DNA from: Companilactobacillus huachuanensis
GTDB lineage: Bacteria > Bacillota > Bacilli > Lactobacillales > Lactobacillaceae
DNA length: 64,000 nt
Direction: 5' to 3'
Assembly: GCF_005404815.1 (NCBI RefSeq)
Contig: NZ_BJDF01000017.1
Span: 16,522-80,521 of the forward strand
Part shown: positions 41,940 to 51,662 of the stretch, piece after piece
Numbering within the stretch: the stretch's first letter is position 1
How the letters are laid out: each line of letters opens with the position of its first letter
The notes under the pieces: model-generated
Seen by the model: the letters and a program-made list of their open reading frames with translations, nothing else
The model's database searches: none
What the model was told of the DNA's origin: nothing
Translations under genes and position numbers: made by a program

Positions 41940-42896
41940 ATGCGAGTTACTATTAAGGAAGTGGCTACGGAAGCTCAAGTATCCATTGCTACCGTTTCTA
42001 GAGTTATCAATGACAAAGGATACATTAGTTCCAAAACTCGTAATAGAGTTAACAACGCAATGCGCAAACTAAACTACAAACCTAATATTGCTGCTCGAAA
42101 ACTTCATGGAAAGCAAAGTAAAACAATTGGTATTATTATACCGACATTAAATAATCCTCTCTTTTCGGAGCTATTTGATGATATTGAAAAACATTTAAAT
42201 ACATATGAATATCAAACTCTGCTCTGTACTACTAATAATTCTCTGGAAAAGGAAAAACAATGTTTTGAATTATTGAAATCTAATCAGGTTGAAGGCATAA
42301 TAACAAGTTCACACACGGACTTTCTTGACAATCACACTTTTGATGGATATCCAGTAGTTTCCTTCGACAGAATAACTTCAAATCGAATTCCAGTCGTTAA
42401 AAGTGATAATCTAAACGGTGGTAGAATTATTGCTAAAAGAATACTTGAAATGAACAAATCATACGTCTTAATACTATCAGGTACTAAAGACGGTTTTTAT
42501 AAAAATGACGAGCGTATTAAAGGGATGCTCTCAATTTTTAGGGCTTCAGATATATCCATTGGAAAAGCGGCAATATCTTTTGCTAGTCCTACAAACAGAA
42601 AGTTGGCATTGATTGAACAAATACTTTCTGGTAAGAAATATGATGCTATTTGCTGTACCGATGACGTCACAGCCCTTCTTGTTAACTTAGTTTGTACTGA
42701 TATGAATTATCATCCCCTAGTAACCGGATACGATGGTTCTAAGTCGGTACGGACTCTTTTCCCAAATCTAATTACTGTCAAACAACCAATTGATCAAATG
42801 GCAAAGCTAATGTGTGACATCCTTATTAAGAGAATTCAATATCCATATTTTATTTCTAAAGATGAATATTCATTTCCTGCCACATTGATTAATTAA
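41940..42896 (+). CDS. LacI-family regulator near the pectin-oligosaccharide genes
   Basis: 318 aa. HTH VTIKEVATEAQVSIATVSRVINDKGYIS, hinge ALRKLNYKPN-like MRKLNYKPNIAARKL, then the sensor domain (TIGIIIPTLNNPLFSELFDDIEKHL; CCTDDVTALLVNL; VTGYDGSKSV). ATG 41940 with GAGG 6 nt upstream is chosen over TTG 41928. It is convergent with the GH51 gene, the last gene of the minus-strand cluster, and is a likely regulator of that cluster by proximity. Confidence 0.9.
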   Translation: MRVTIKEVATEAQVSIATVSRVINDKGYISSKTRNRVNNAMRKLNYKPNIAARKLHGKQSKTIGIIIPTLNNPLFSELFDDIEKHLNTYEYQTLLCTTNNSLEKEKQCFELLKSNQVEGIITSSHTDFLDNHTFDGYPVVSFDRITSNRIPVVKSDNLNGGRIIAKRILEMNKSYVLILSGTKDGFYKNDERIKGMLSIFRASDISIGKAAISFASPTNRKLALIEQILSGKKYDAICCTDDVTALLVNLVCTDMNYHPLVTGYDGSKSVRTLFPNLITVKQPIDQMAKLMCDILIKRIQYPYFISKDEYSFPATLIN

Positions 42897-42910
42897 ATCC
42901 ACAACCAAAT

Positions 42911-42956
42911 AAAACACTCCATATACTCTTCATTTCGAAGTATATGGAGTGTTTTT
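42911..42956. terminator. Bidirectional terminator between LacI-type and GH51 genes
   Basis: AAAACACTCCATATAC / GTATATGGAGTGTTTT perfect stem, with the GH51 stop codon at its edge. Serves both convergent genes. Confidence 0.88.
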
Positions 42957-44478
42957 ATTTGATATTAATAATGGACCAAGAATCATTTGGAAGATTAATG
43001 GAAAGTATATTAGATTTTGTATCTATTAATACACTATTATTATCTTTCAATACGACCCTATTAGGATTATTTTCTGTGTTCTTTGCCAATGGATCATCAT
43101 CATGTAAAGTTTTTGCCTCGACTATTTCATTATTAACTTCGCATCCTGATAATTCGACTTCAAAATTGATACTTTTATCAATTGAACGATTAACCATAAT
43201 TATAGCTAGTGATCCATCCTCACATTTAACAGTTACAGAATTAACCATATCTGTTTCACCGTATTTTTTATTCATAATAATAGGTGATTTTGCTACAGTT
43301 TTAAGTACCAATCCAGATTTTACATACTTTGCTGTTTCAGCAAATGGATAAAATGTTGTTTGACGATATGCTTCTCCATCTTCAGGAGCCATAATTGGGC
43401 CTATTACATTTACAAGTTGGGCAATCGATGCTGCTTTTACTCTATCAGCATGCTTCAAGAGTGTAATCAAAAAATCACCAACGACAACTGCATCTGTTAC
43501 AGAATAAACATCTTCTAGTAAGTGTGGTGCAACTGGCCAATTATCGATACCTTCAGGGGTCTTACTTGGTTCTGATCCTTGATACCATACATTCCATTCA
43601 TCAAATGAGATATTAACAATATGATCTGATTTGGCGCGTGCCTTACCGGCATCAATTGAAGAAATGACCTCACCAATAAATCTATCCATATCCACTGCTG
43701 ACCCTAAGAAAGTATCAAGTTCTCCAGGATCCGCATGATAGTATGCATGACAACTGACTAAGTCTATAGAATCATAAGCATAGTTTAGTAATGTATCCTC
43801 CCATTTTCCGAATGTCTCCATTCCATGGTTTGAAGATCCACACCCAATTAGCTCTAAACTTGGATCTAATTGACGCATACCTGCTGCAACCTTAGAAACT
43901 TTCTTAGCGTACTCTGTGGCGTCCAAATGACCTAATTGCCACTTACCATCCATTTCGTTGCCTAGACACCATAAGCGAATATTAAATGGTGTTTTAGCAC
44001 CATTTGCAATTCTTTCTTCTGACAATTTTGTTCCATTAGGGATGTTTGCATATTCTAGCAAATCCAAGGCACTTTCCAGACCACGTGTTCCCAGATTTAG
44101 TGCTTCCATCAACTCTAGATTGCCGGCTTTTTTCAACCATGATTCCATTTCATGTAATCCAAATTGATTAGTTTCAGTAGAATGCCATGCCAAGTCCAAT
44201 CTTCGTGGTCGTTCATCCTTTGGACCGACCCCATCCTCCCAGCGATAACCAGATACAAAGTTTCCCCCTGGCCATCGAACAGTTGTTACGCCTAATTCTT
44301 TAACCAGTTTTAAAACATCTTTTCTAAATCCATCACCATCAGAAAATTTAGAATCCGGGTCATACAGTCCACCGTATACTCCTCTACCTAATTGTTCAAT
44401 TAAGGTACCAAAAACACGTGGTTCCACTTTGCCTAATATATAATTGGAATCAATTTTTAATTTAGCTTCACCTGTCAT
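42955..44478 (-). CDS. GH51 alpha-L-arabinofuranosidase
   Basis: 507-aa cytoplasmic enzyme releasing arabinofuranose from arabinan or arabinogalactan oligosaccharides. Seen: FGTLIEQLGRGVYGGLYDP, VRWPGGNFVSGYRW, acid/base Glu175 in CLGNEMDGKW and nucleophile Glu294 in SFDEWNVW, with the C-terminal beta domain from about 390. Length matches the family. No signal peptide. Last gene of the minus-strand cluster, 28 nt after the GPH transporter, which presumably imports its substrate. Confidence 0.94.
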   Translation of the reverse strand: MTGEAKLKIDSNYILGKVEPRVFGTLIEQLGRGVYGGLYDPDSKFSDGDGFRKDVLKLVKELGVTTVRWPGGNFVSGYRWEDGVGPKDERPRRLDLAWHSTETNQFGLHEMESWLKKAGNLELMEALNLGTRGLESALDLLEYANIPNGTKLSEERIANGAKTPFNIRLWCLGNEMDGKWQLGHLDATEYAKKVSKVAAGMRQLDPSLELIGCGSSNHGMETFGKWEDTLLNYAYDSIDLVSCHAYYHADPGELDTFLGSAVDMDRFIGEVISSIDAGKARAKSDHIVNISFDEWNVWYQGSEPSKTPEGIDNWPVAPHLLEDVYSVTDAVVVGDFLITLLKHADRVKAASIAQLVNVIGPIMAPEDGEAYRQTTFYPFAETAKYVKSGLVLKTVAKSPIIMNKKYGETDMVNSVTVKCEDGSLAIIMVNRSIDKSINFEVELSGCEVNNEIVEAKTLHDDDPLAKNTENNPNRVVLKDNNSVLIDTKSNILSINLPNDSWSIINIK

Positions 44479-44506
44479 TTTTTGCTCCTACTTTTTATAG
44501 TTGGAT

Positions 44507-46051
44507 TTATGATTGAACTTTAGACTTAGAACCATAATCCATAACGTTATTATTACCCCAACACTTTTCATACTTGAAACCAGTGAGCGATTCAACGACT
44601 TCTTTAGTTTCTGATTCTACTTCGTCCATTGAACCCCCATTACGCAATCTTTTTACTTCTTTTACTAATACTTCATGATTCTCAGTACTTAATTTGAAGA
44701 AATGAGAAATGATGATACCAACTACGGCCAATACAATTGGAACCACCGTATACAAAATCAATAATGCTTCAACGGTTCCCTTACTCTGTGCATGTGATTT
44801 TTCAACAAATCCTGTGGCCTGAAGAAGAATACCTAAAATTAATGTTTCCAATGTACTAAAGATAATATTCAAAGTATTATTAACACCTGAATATTGACCT
44901 TCTCTTCTCTTACCTGTAACCATTTCATCGACATCCGGAATAACTGTAAAAATAAATTGAGTAGAATTTACAACACCTGTCTTACCAAAATTAAGTAATA
45001 CTGTTAAAACAACAAAGATAATTTCCATATGAGCAGGTTTAAAAATTGCTAATGCCATAATTGCCAATGAGACAACGATCGTAGAATAGTCACCAACTCT
45101 ATAAGTAAAGGGACCATTTGTTTTTCCAGTAAGCCACATGAAAAACATTAGGAACATCATACCGAAGACAAATCCTACACTTGTTGAAACTGCGACTGTA
45201 TTTGGAGATAACAATAAAACAAAAATAATAAAGTAAGTATTGATATTACCCCATAATGCTCTAAACATTTGCTCTGAAAGATACATCCCTAAATATAGAA
45301 CATATGACTTTAATCTTAGACAAGAGACAAAATTCCAGAATACTAATGAAATACGTTTAACTCCATGTTCTTTCTGTTTCTTACTCTCTTCCTCCATAAC
45401 GGTTGATTCGTCATAAGGACGTTCATAAACTGACTTATAGAAGATAATCAACATAATAAGCGCAATAATATCGTAAATAACAGCGGCCACAAAATAACTT
45501 TGTGGATTATTTTGTCCCATCATTTTGAAAATCCAAGTGATGAACAATGATGCAAAAATACCTGCAACTGCGGCAGCGGCTTGATTAAATCCAACTAATT
45601 GAGCACGTTGTTTCGAATCTTCAGTCATTTCTGACATGAATGTCAATTGAGGCATTGTTAATAATGGTTGTGCAAGATAATACAAAATAAATAGGATGAA
45701 ATACATATAAGTTGGCATTCCTGGAATCCACATCGTAATGTAGAGAACGAATTTCAAGGGAATACCTATTAACAGCATTGACTTTCTACGTCCATGTTTA
45801 CGGCCGAATTTAGTTTGATATAGTCTATCTGAAATATAGCCATATATTGGTGCCATAACAGCTCCAAGAACTTTAGCAACAGTAAACATTAATGTTACCA
45901 AAAAGATACTAATGCCCAAGTAAGTTGTATAGTAAAACATTTGCCAGGTGTTAACCATAGTTTCAGTTACACTAGCTAATTGATAAGCAGAAAATCCTAA
46001 TTTTTTTAAAAATGGGATTTTTTTTGTTTCGTATTCAGCATTATTATCCAT
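44507..46051 (-). CDS. GPH-family sugar:cation symporter
   Basis: 514-aa transporter of the glycoside-pentoside-hexuronide family (MelB/XylP type) with twelve hydrophobic helices. Markers: KLGFSAYQLASVTETMVNTWQMFYYT at the N-terminus and YGYISDRLYQTKFGRKHGRRKSMLLIG after helix 2. Start ATG 46051 (GAAGGAAATAACA upstream) lies within the last codons of the PL4-like gene, a few-nt overlap suggesting coupling. With PL4-like and GH51 enzymes in the cytoplasm, the substrate is probably a rhamnogalacturonan or arabinan oligosaccharide; inference. Confidence 0.9.
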   Translation of the reverse strand: MDNNAEYETKKIPFLKKLGFSAYQLASVTETMVNTWQMFYYTTYLGISIFLVTLMFTVAKVLGAVMAPIYGYISDRLYQTKFGRKHGRRKSMLLIGIPLKFVLYITMWIPGMPTYMYFILFILYYLAQPLLTMPQLTFMSEMTEDSKQRAQLVGFNQAAAAVAGIFASLFITWIFKMMGQNNPQSYFVAAVIYDIIALIMLIIFYKSVYERPYDESTVMEEESKKQKEHGVKRISLVFWNFVSCLRLKSYVLYLGMYLSEQMFRALWGNINTYFIIFVLLLSPNTVAVSTSVGFVFGMMFLMFFMWLTGKTNGPFTYRVGDYSTIVVSLAIMALAIFKPAHMEIIFVVLTVLLNFGKTGVVNSTQFIFTVIPDVDEMVTGKRREGQYSGVNNTLNIIFSTLETLILGILLQATGFVEKSHAQSKGTVEALLILYTVVPIVLAVVGIIISHFFKLSTENHEVLVKEVKRLRNGGSMDEVESETKEVVESLTGFKYEKCWGNNNVMDYGSKSKVQS

Positions 46052-47735
46052 TGTTATTTCCTTCTTTTTTCTGTAGCAATTTAATTGAGTCATACATTAC
46101 ATATCCATTAGTTGTAATTGAAATAATATTATTGGACTCAATCTCATCTACCGGAATTGACACCTTCCATAGGTGGTATGCTCCACTTTTCATGGCTGAA
46201 CGATAGGCTGCTCGATCATTAGAAAAATATTTATTTGCTAAACTTTTATTATTCAATTTCAAAGATACTAATGTGCCTTGAGTATCTTTCATATTCTTTT
46301 GAGTCACTCCGGCAAATGCCAGTTGTAACTCAATTTGTTTACTAGTATCTAATTTGTTTTTAGTGAAATGAATATTCCATCTGCCAAGGTCATTTTGCAA
46401 ATAGTACCAATCCGTACTTTTACCAATGTAATAGTCTAAGTTATCTGGAACTAACCCTTGCCAATTATAATTTCTTAATTCATGACTAAATTTAAAACCA
46501 TCCGTTGTATGTGTTCCCTCGCCAATTTGCCATATAGAATCAGAATCACGTTTAATTCTAAACGAACCCAATAAGGCATCGTTAGAAATATCTATCTCTT
46601 CCAAAAAATGAAGTTCTAAATCTTCAGAAATATTTGCATATGCATAGACCCAATAATGGCCGGCCCTAATATTCGTAACTTCAAAAAATCCATTTTCATT
46701 TGTACTCGAGTAATATATATAACCTGATTTTTGCTTGTTAATTGGTTCTTCCCCATTATTTGTATCTGTAACAATAACCGTATAATCATAAGCCCTATAT
46801 TCAGACTCTATTTTTCCACCTAGAGAGAATAACTCATGCTTATAATCGGACTCATCAACCCAATCGTAAGGCCACTGTGTTAATTCATTTTTTGATCTAG
46901 AATAAACATCATCTTTATTTCCATCATTTAAGTATATTGCCCAAGGGCCATATGTTTTATGCCAATCTTTAGGTATGTAAAATAGATCTTTACCAAAATG
47001 CTCACTATCAAGATAGTTCAAAGTTATTCCATCATAATGAACCATCAAATCCTGATTCAACGGGCCACAACCATATGCACTTTTGTCTGGAACAACTAGC
47101 CAAATACCAAGCTTATCTCCGTATTGACCCCAAAAATCTGTATCTTTTAAATATCCAGCATAATCATATTTAGAATAGATCATGCTGCTGTCATATAATG
47201 ATCCGTCCTTCATTATATAAGTTTCATCTTGAACCTTTTGACCTGTCATCATATGTTTAGATGATGGTTGTAATCCAGTTCTAACTCCATTAAATCCTAT
47301 TGGGAAAAGTGATTGATCAACACGATAAACCGTCCTCAATTCATTTATTGGAAAAACTTCTGAATAATTGTTCCAAGCTTTCACGTACGAATAAATACCT
47401 GAATCATTCACATTAACAATAATGTGATAAGCAAGGCCGAGTTTCCCAGTATTATCAACATAGGCAATATGTTTTCGCTTTGATGAATCCTCTAATATTT
47501 CCAATTTATCTGGATTTAAATTAACCGTTTTTCCATCCATATGATAGTCACAATAGAAACTATTATTTTTATCTGGATCATTAGGCTCACCATTTAAATT
47601 TTTCAATAATTCTATATCTTTATATTTTAATGAATCGGCTTTTCCAGCACTGTTAAATGAAATTTCTAGTTTTGAATTAGCGATTTTTGCCAATTTATTT
47701 TTTAAATCAACTTCTAATTTAAATTGATCAATCAT
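46044..47735 (-). CDS. PL4-like rhamnogalacturonan lyase, cytoplasmic
   Basis: 563 aa, recognised as the rhamnogalacturonate lyase family (PL4): an N-terminal beta super-sandwich (about 1-300; NSFYCDYHMDGKTV, HMMTGQKVQDET, WGQYGDKLGIWLV), a fibronectin-like domain (about 310-390; GSGYIYYSS-type region, GHYWVYAYANISEDLELHF) and a C-terminal carbohydrate-binding-like domain (WQIGEGTHTTDGFKFSHELRNY, FAGVTQKN). There is no signal peptide, which is unusual for a polysaccharide lyase and implies action on imported oligosaccharides. Start ATG 47735 follows GAGGAGAAATATT. Placed after the ROK kinase gene. Family moderately confident. Confidence 0.78.
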   Translation of the reverse strand: MIDQFKLEVDLKNKLAKIANSKLEISFNSAGKADSLKYKDIELLKNLNGEPNDPDKNNSFYCDYHMDGKTVNLNPDKLEILEDSSKRKHIAYVDNTGKLGLAYHIIVNVNDSGIYSYVKAWNNYSEVFPINELRTVYRVDQSLFPIGFNGVRTGLQPSSKHMMTGQKVQDETYIMKDGSLYDSSMIYSKYDYAGYLKDTDFWGQYGDKLGIWLVVPDKSAYGCGPLNQDLMVHYDGITLNYLDSEHFGKDLFYIPKDWHKTYGPWAIYLNDGNKDDVYSRSKNELTQWPYDWVDESDYKHELFSLGGKIESEYRAYDYTVIVTDTNNGEEPINKQKSGYIYYSSTNENGFFEVTNIRAGHYWVYAYANISEDLELHFLEEIDISNDALLGSFRIKRDSDSIWQIGEGTHTTDGFKFSHELRNYNWQGLVPDNLDYYIGKSTDWYYLQNDLGRWNIHFTKNKLDTSKQIELQLAFAGVTQKNMKDTQGTLVSLKLNNKSLANKYFSNDRAAYRSAMKSGAYHLWKVSIPVDEIESNNIISITTNGYVMYDSIKLLQKKEGNNNG

Positions 47736-47839
47736 AATATTTCTCCTCACTTTCGGCAAATCAAAGAAAAAGAAAAGACTAGACAAGGCCGCGACCCTAT
47801 CTAGCCTATACAAGAAAGCAGTAGTCTAAAATATGTTCA

Positions 47840-48790
47840 TTATTTAAATTTTCTTGCTATATTAGGAGAATAATTGATAATAATCTCGGACAAAGCAAGG
47901 TAACATACTCCAAGGATTCCGGCATCATTACCTAATGAAGCGAGTTTGATTTTTGTAACACCCACATCACTCTTAAATATATGTTTGCTTACTGCTTTTT
48001 CAACCTTTTCTCTTAAAAATTCACCTGCGTTGGATACTCCTCCGCCGATAATTATTTCATCCAAGTTCAATAAATTAGTAGCATTTGCAAAAGCAATTCC
48101 AAGGTAATCACATGCCTTTTCAACAGCAATCAACTCAAAGACTGAGTCATTTTCAGCATTATTGAATATATCCTCAGATGTTAATGACATGTCTGCCTTG
48201 TCCTTTGCAATATCCCTATACAAATGAACTATTCCAGTTGCCGACGAAACTGTCTCTAAACAACCGTAATTAACACAGGTACAAAGGTACCCATCAGGTT
48301 CAACAACAACATGACCAATTTCACCTATTGCACCAGAGGCTCCCCTGATTAATTTATCATCAAGGATTAACCCAGAACCAACACCCGTTCCTAAAGTAAC
48401 ATATAGAAGATTGGGTTTTGTTCCAGATCCTTGCCACTGTTCTCCAAGTGCTGCTGCATTGGCATCATTTTCCACTATTATGGGAACATTAAATTCCTCA
48501 CCCCAAAAGGGTCTAATATCAACGTCTGATTCCCAGCCCAAATTATTAGCATCATAAACTTCTTTAGTTTCTGGTCTAACGGAGCCAGGTACATCAACTC
48601 CAATACCTATAAGATCTAAATCATCGATATGTTCTTTAATACTAGAGATGATTTTTCTCATAGTATCTTGGACATGGTCCTCTACTTTAGTCGGAATTGA
48701 CCATTTATTAATAAGTTGACCATTTTCACTAACTACGCCGAACTTAGCCGTAGTTCCACCAATGTCGATGCCAATTACAACCTTCGTCAT
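47840..48790 (-). CDS. ROK-family sugar kinase
   Basis: 316 aa. Phosphate-binding VIGIDIGGTTAKFG, catalytic Asp region IVENDANAAALGEQW, GTGVGSGLI, and the ROK zinc motif CTCVNYGCLETVSS. No HTH, so a kinase rather than a ROK repressor; it phosphorylates glucose or another hexose released by the cluster's glycosidases. It starts about 22 nt after the 828-aa gene and lies upstream of the PL4-like gene. Confidence 0.92.
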   Translation of the reverse strand: MTKVVIGIDIGGTTAKFGVVSENGQLINKWSIPTKVEDHVQDTMRKIISSIKEHIDDLDLIGIGVDVPGSVRPETKEVYDANNLGWESDVDIRPFWGEEFNVPIIVENDANAAALGEQWQGSGTKPNLLYVTLGTGVGSGLILDDKLIRGASGAIGEIGHVVVEPDGYLCTCVNYGCLETVSSATGIVHLYRDIAKDKADMSLTSEDIFNNAENDSVFELIAVEKACDYLGIAFANATNLLNLDEIIIGGGVSNAGEFLREKVEKAVSKHIFKSDVGVTKIKLASLGNDAGILGVCYLALSEIIINYSPNIARKFK

Positions 48791-48812
48791 TTCTTCATCG
48801 CCTATCTACTAT

Positions 48813-51299
48813 TTACTCTACAAAATCGCCAGTTTTAAGATACTTTGCTGTATTTGTAGGTACCTCTTTATCATCTACAAATAGCTTCTCAGTTTCAACC
48901 CTAAATTTATGTCCATCAGCCTCAACCTCACGATTTGTATCATCAACTTTAAAACGATTCAAAAGTTCAGATTCTGTTGGCAATTTACCGTCTACTGTGA
49001 AACATGTGATAAATACGAAATGTTTAGACCCATCACTGATAAACTCTCTATTAGTTTCAGGACCAAATTCAGTCTTCTTGATGCTGTTTGAGAAATGAAC
49101 AAACCCTGCAGCGTTACCTTTACGAAATGCTACATAATGTTCTCCGATAATTTCTTCATCGAATTCCCAGTATGGATAATACATATGGATAAACTGTAGA
49201 TCGTCTTCTGTTAATTCATATGACATAAATTGATAATTCTTATATTGATTAATCTGTGGTTCACGATTATTTCCTGCCCAATAACTTGGCTTATGATCCC
49301 CACTAAACTTACGTTCACCAGGATTGTTAATCCAGATATTATTAAGCATACCCTTCAAAGCAACATTCATATTGTGTTGTTGCACACCATGTAATCCAAC
49401 TTTATAGTTAATTACCGCAGCCATTGCGTACTCTGAAGTCTTATAAATATATGAATGAGCTTTATTTACACCTTGAATGTATTCGAAATGCAAAGGTTCC
49501 TCTGGCTCAAAAAGACTAGCCAATTTAGGATTTGGTTCATAATCTGACAATGCGAATGGAACAACATCCCTTAACGCATCATTGAAACATCCAATATCAA
49601 AAGCAACCTTTGATAAACTTGCAATTTCACTTAAAGCAATATTCTTCAAATTATGTTCGTAAACTCTACCGTATGTAGAAGCGTAGTTCTTACCAAATGA
49701 GTTCATAGCAATAATTTGGAAACAGAAGTCTAATCCTTTTTTAGCAAGATCCTTAATATTCTTATCTGGTGCGGAATTGTATAGTACGAATAATCCGATT
49801 AAATCAATTGGCATATAAGTTAATGAATTCCATTCGGCTAAGCCATATTCGAAAAATTCATCAAACCAATCTTCAATTTGTTTCTTTCCTAATTCATATT
49901 GTTGTTGACCAGTATGACCACTAACCTCAAATTTTTCATTAGGATACAAATGGCCAGCTAGGTATCTAGCAATATGGAATAAGAATGCATGGTTCTCACT
50001 GAAGTACCACATTACATCATTACCAGGCTCATCAATCCAATAACGGAACTTAAGACTGGTTTCTTTCAATGTATCTTTAATTTCTTGAGGTACTCTGTCT
50101 GGGTACTTAGTTAGGAACATTAATAATGGCGCAAGAATAAAGTCAGCACAATCACCATGACTATTTACTAAATTCAAAGCACTTTCCAATTCAAACGGTA
50201 GCTTATGGCCATCTTCATATTTAAGCTTTTTACCTAAATACATTTTTGTCATTGCAACGTTGATATCATCCAAATCTTGCTTGGAATAATATTCAAGTGC
50301 TTGTTCTTTTCTGTCTTTAATGGTTTTTGCAGTAATAACAGATTGATAGTTTTGAGTATTGTAAACAGTCAACGTGACAATTCTAGTAACCCATGAATCA
50401 TCTGGCATCTTCAAACCAAATTCAACATTAGTTAAAGAAGCAAATTGAAAATCAAAGGTATTACCTAGAACATAATTATGCTTTCCAGTTTTAATATCAA
50501 TTTCACGATCACCATGTTTGAATTCAGTAATATCACCACTTTGCATATCACTGTATGGATCTTCTGTAGGTGGATTAAATCTAATTCTCAATTTATTGGC
50601 TTCATCAGAGTCAGTAAAGAATTTAATATCACCTTCATCATAATAATCACTTAGGAAATAAATAGATGACAAAGTATTTTGTGCATTTACTAAGACACTT
50701 GCATCATAAGACAATGGCAAATGACCATTTAGAGTATAATTTCCAAGGTTAACCATTGAAAAAATGAAATCTACATCACGTTCACCTAAATCATCAAAAT
50801 AAACGACAATTTCATTTGTACCCTTATCTAAACTAAGTTCAATATTTTCTGACTTTGTTGTGTTACGTGTGTAATTCTTATAGGTAACTTCTAACTTACC
50901 GTTAACCCAAATTTTCATTCCACCAGGTGTCGAAATTTTGAATGGAACCTTCTTATCAGCATCTGTATCAATGAATGTCTTTGCCCAACAACGTAAAATG
51001 GTTGGCACTGGAAGTTCACTTGATAATGTTACAAAGTCATCTTCAAATCCAGAGTATACTTTTGAATACTTAACATTGTCATCTAATTCTTGATGATCAA
51101 TAACTTTATGATGTAAAAAGTAATCTCTTCCCGGATATTCATTATCAATTCCATCCATTTCATATTCATATGGACTTGGGCGTAAACCCTCTTTAAATTT
51201 TCTAGGAGGTACTGTTGATTGACGCTCATAATTAATAGGTGATAACAGAAAATCCGTTAAAGAACTGTCCTTTAATACAACAAATCTCTTTGCATCCAT
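48813..51299 (-). CDS. 828-aa protein of unrecognised family, predicted polysaccharide-active
   Basis: No family assigned. Residues 1-330 look beta-rich: FKISTPGGMKIWVNGKLEVTY and KGTNEIVVYFDD resemble the jelly-roll 'wing' seen in large glycosidases. Residues about 340-620 are helical with WYFSENHAFLFHIARYLAGHLYP and AEWNSLTYMPIDLIGLFVLY, recalling alpha/alpha-toroid lyases and hydrolases where S-E-N-H lies in the cleft. Residues 620-828 are again beta-rich. No signal peptide. First gene of the cluster 828-aa protein, ROK, PL4-like, GPH, GH51, so a role on rhamnogalacturonan or galactan fragments is likely. ATG 51299 is preferred to 51320 (GGGAG lies between). Confidence 0.7.
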   Translation of the reverse strand: MDAKRFVVLKDSSLTDFLLSPINYERQSTVPPRKFKEGLRPSPYEYEMDGIDNEYPGRDYFLHHKVIDHQELDDNVKYSKVYSGFEDDFVTLSSELPVPTILRCWAKTFIDTDADKKVPFKISTPGGMKIWVNGKLEVTYKNYTRNTTKSENIELSLDKGTNEIVVYFDDLGERDVDFIFSMVNLGNYTLNGHLPLSYDASVLVNAQNTLSSIYFLSDYYDEGDIKFFTDSDEANKLRIRFNPPTEDPYSDMQSGDITEFKHGDREIDIKTGKHNYVLGNTFDFQFASLTNVEFGLKMPDDSWVTRIVTLTVYNTQNYQSVITAKTIKDRKEQALEYYSKQDLDDINVAMTKMYLGKKLKYEDGHKLPFELESALNLVNSHGDCADFILAPLLMFLTKYPDRVPQEIKDTLKETSLKFRYWIDEPGNDVMWYFSENHAFLFHIARYLAGHLYPNEKFEVSGHTGQQQYELGKKQIEDWFDEFFEYGLAEWNSLTYMPIDLIGLFVLYNSAPDKNIKDLAKKGLDFCFQIIAMNSFGKNYASTYGRVYEHNLKNIALSEIASLSKVAFDIGCFNDALRDVVPFALSDYEPNPKLASLFEPEEPLHFEYIQGVNKAHSYIYKTSEYAMAAVINYKVGLHGVQQHNMNVALKGMLNNIWINNPGERKFSGDHKPSYWAGNNREPQINQYKNYQFMSYELTEDDLQFIHMYYPYWEFDEEIIGEHYVAFRKGNAAGFVHFSNSIKKTEFGPETNREFISDGSKHFVFITCFTVDGKLPTESELLNRFKVDDTNREVEADGHKFRVETEKLFVDDKEVPTNTAKYLKTGDFVE

Positions 51300-51333
51300 A
51301 TTGCATTTATCTCCCAACATTCAAAATATTAGC

Positions 51334-51347
51334 CGAAACCGCTTCCA
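51334..51347. promoter_or_regulatory. cre-like site for the minus-strand pectin cluster
   Basis: CGAAACCGCTTCCA matches cre at 12 of 14 positions, 35 nt upstream of the 828-aa gene. Confidence 0.55.
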
Positions 51348-51570
51348 TGTATTCAATCTAACATGGACTGACGCGTTTTCAATATGTAAATACGCACTTT
51401 TTACATACCAATTTATCGAAATTTGTCTATACCATTGGGGTACATATTCAGCTTTATCAGTGCTTTGCTAGTATACATTTAGACCTATACCAATGTGTGT
51501 AAAAAAAATAAATTGAATAATTTCTAAAAATTGACTTGCATATGTTTTAAAAACTCCTTAAAGTTACCCT

Positions 51571-51584
51571 TGAAACCGCTTCCT
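51571..51584. promoter_or_regulatory. cre-like site for the GPH/lacZ genes
   Basis: TGAAACCGCTTCCT matches cre at 12 of 14 positions and shares GAAACCGCTTCC with the site at 51334, about 80 nt upstream of the GPH start. The two near-identical sites may equally be operators of a LacI-type regulator controlling both divergent units. The rest of 51300-51662 shows nothing certain. Confidence 0.55.
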
Positions 51585-51662
51585 ATTATCTTGATGAACA
51601 TTCTTAGCCGGTATTCATCAATTATTTATTCAAATTTTTCTATACTAATAGGGGCGCGTACA

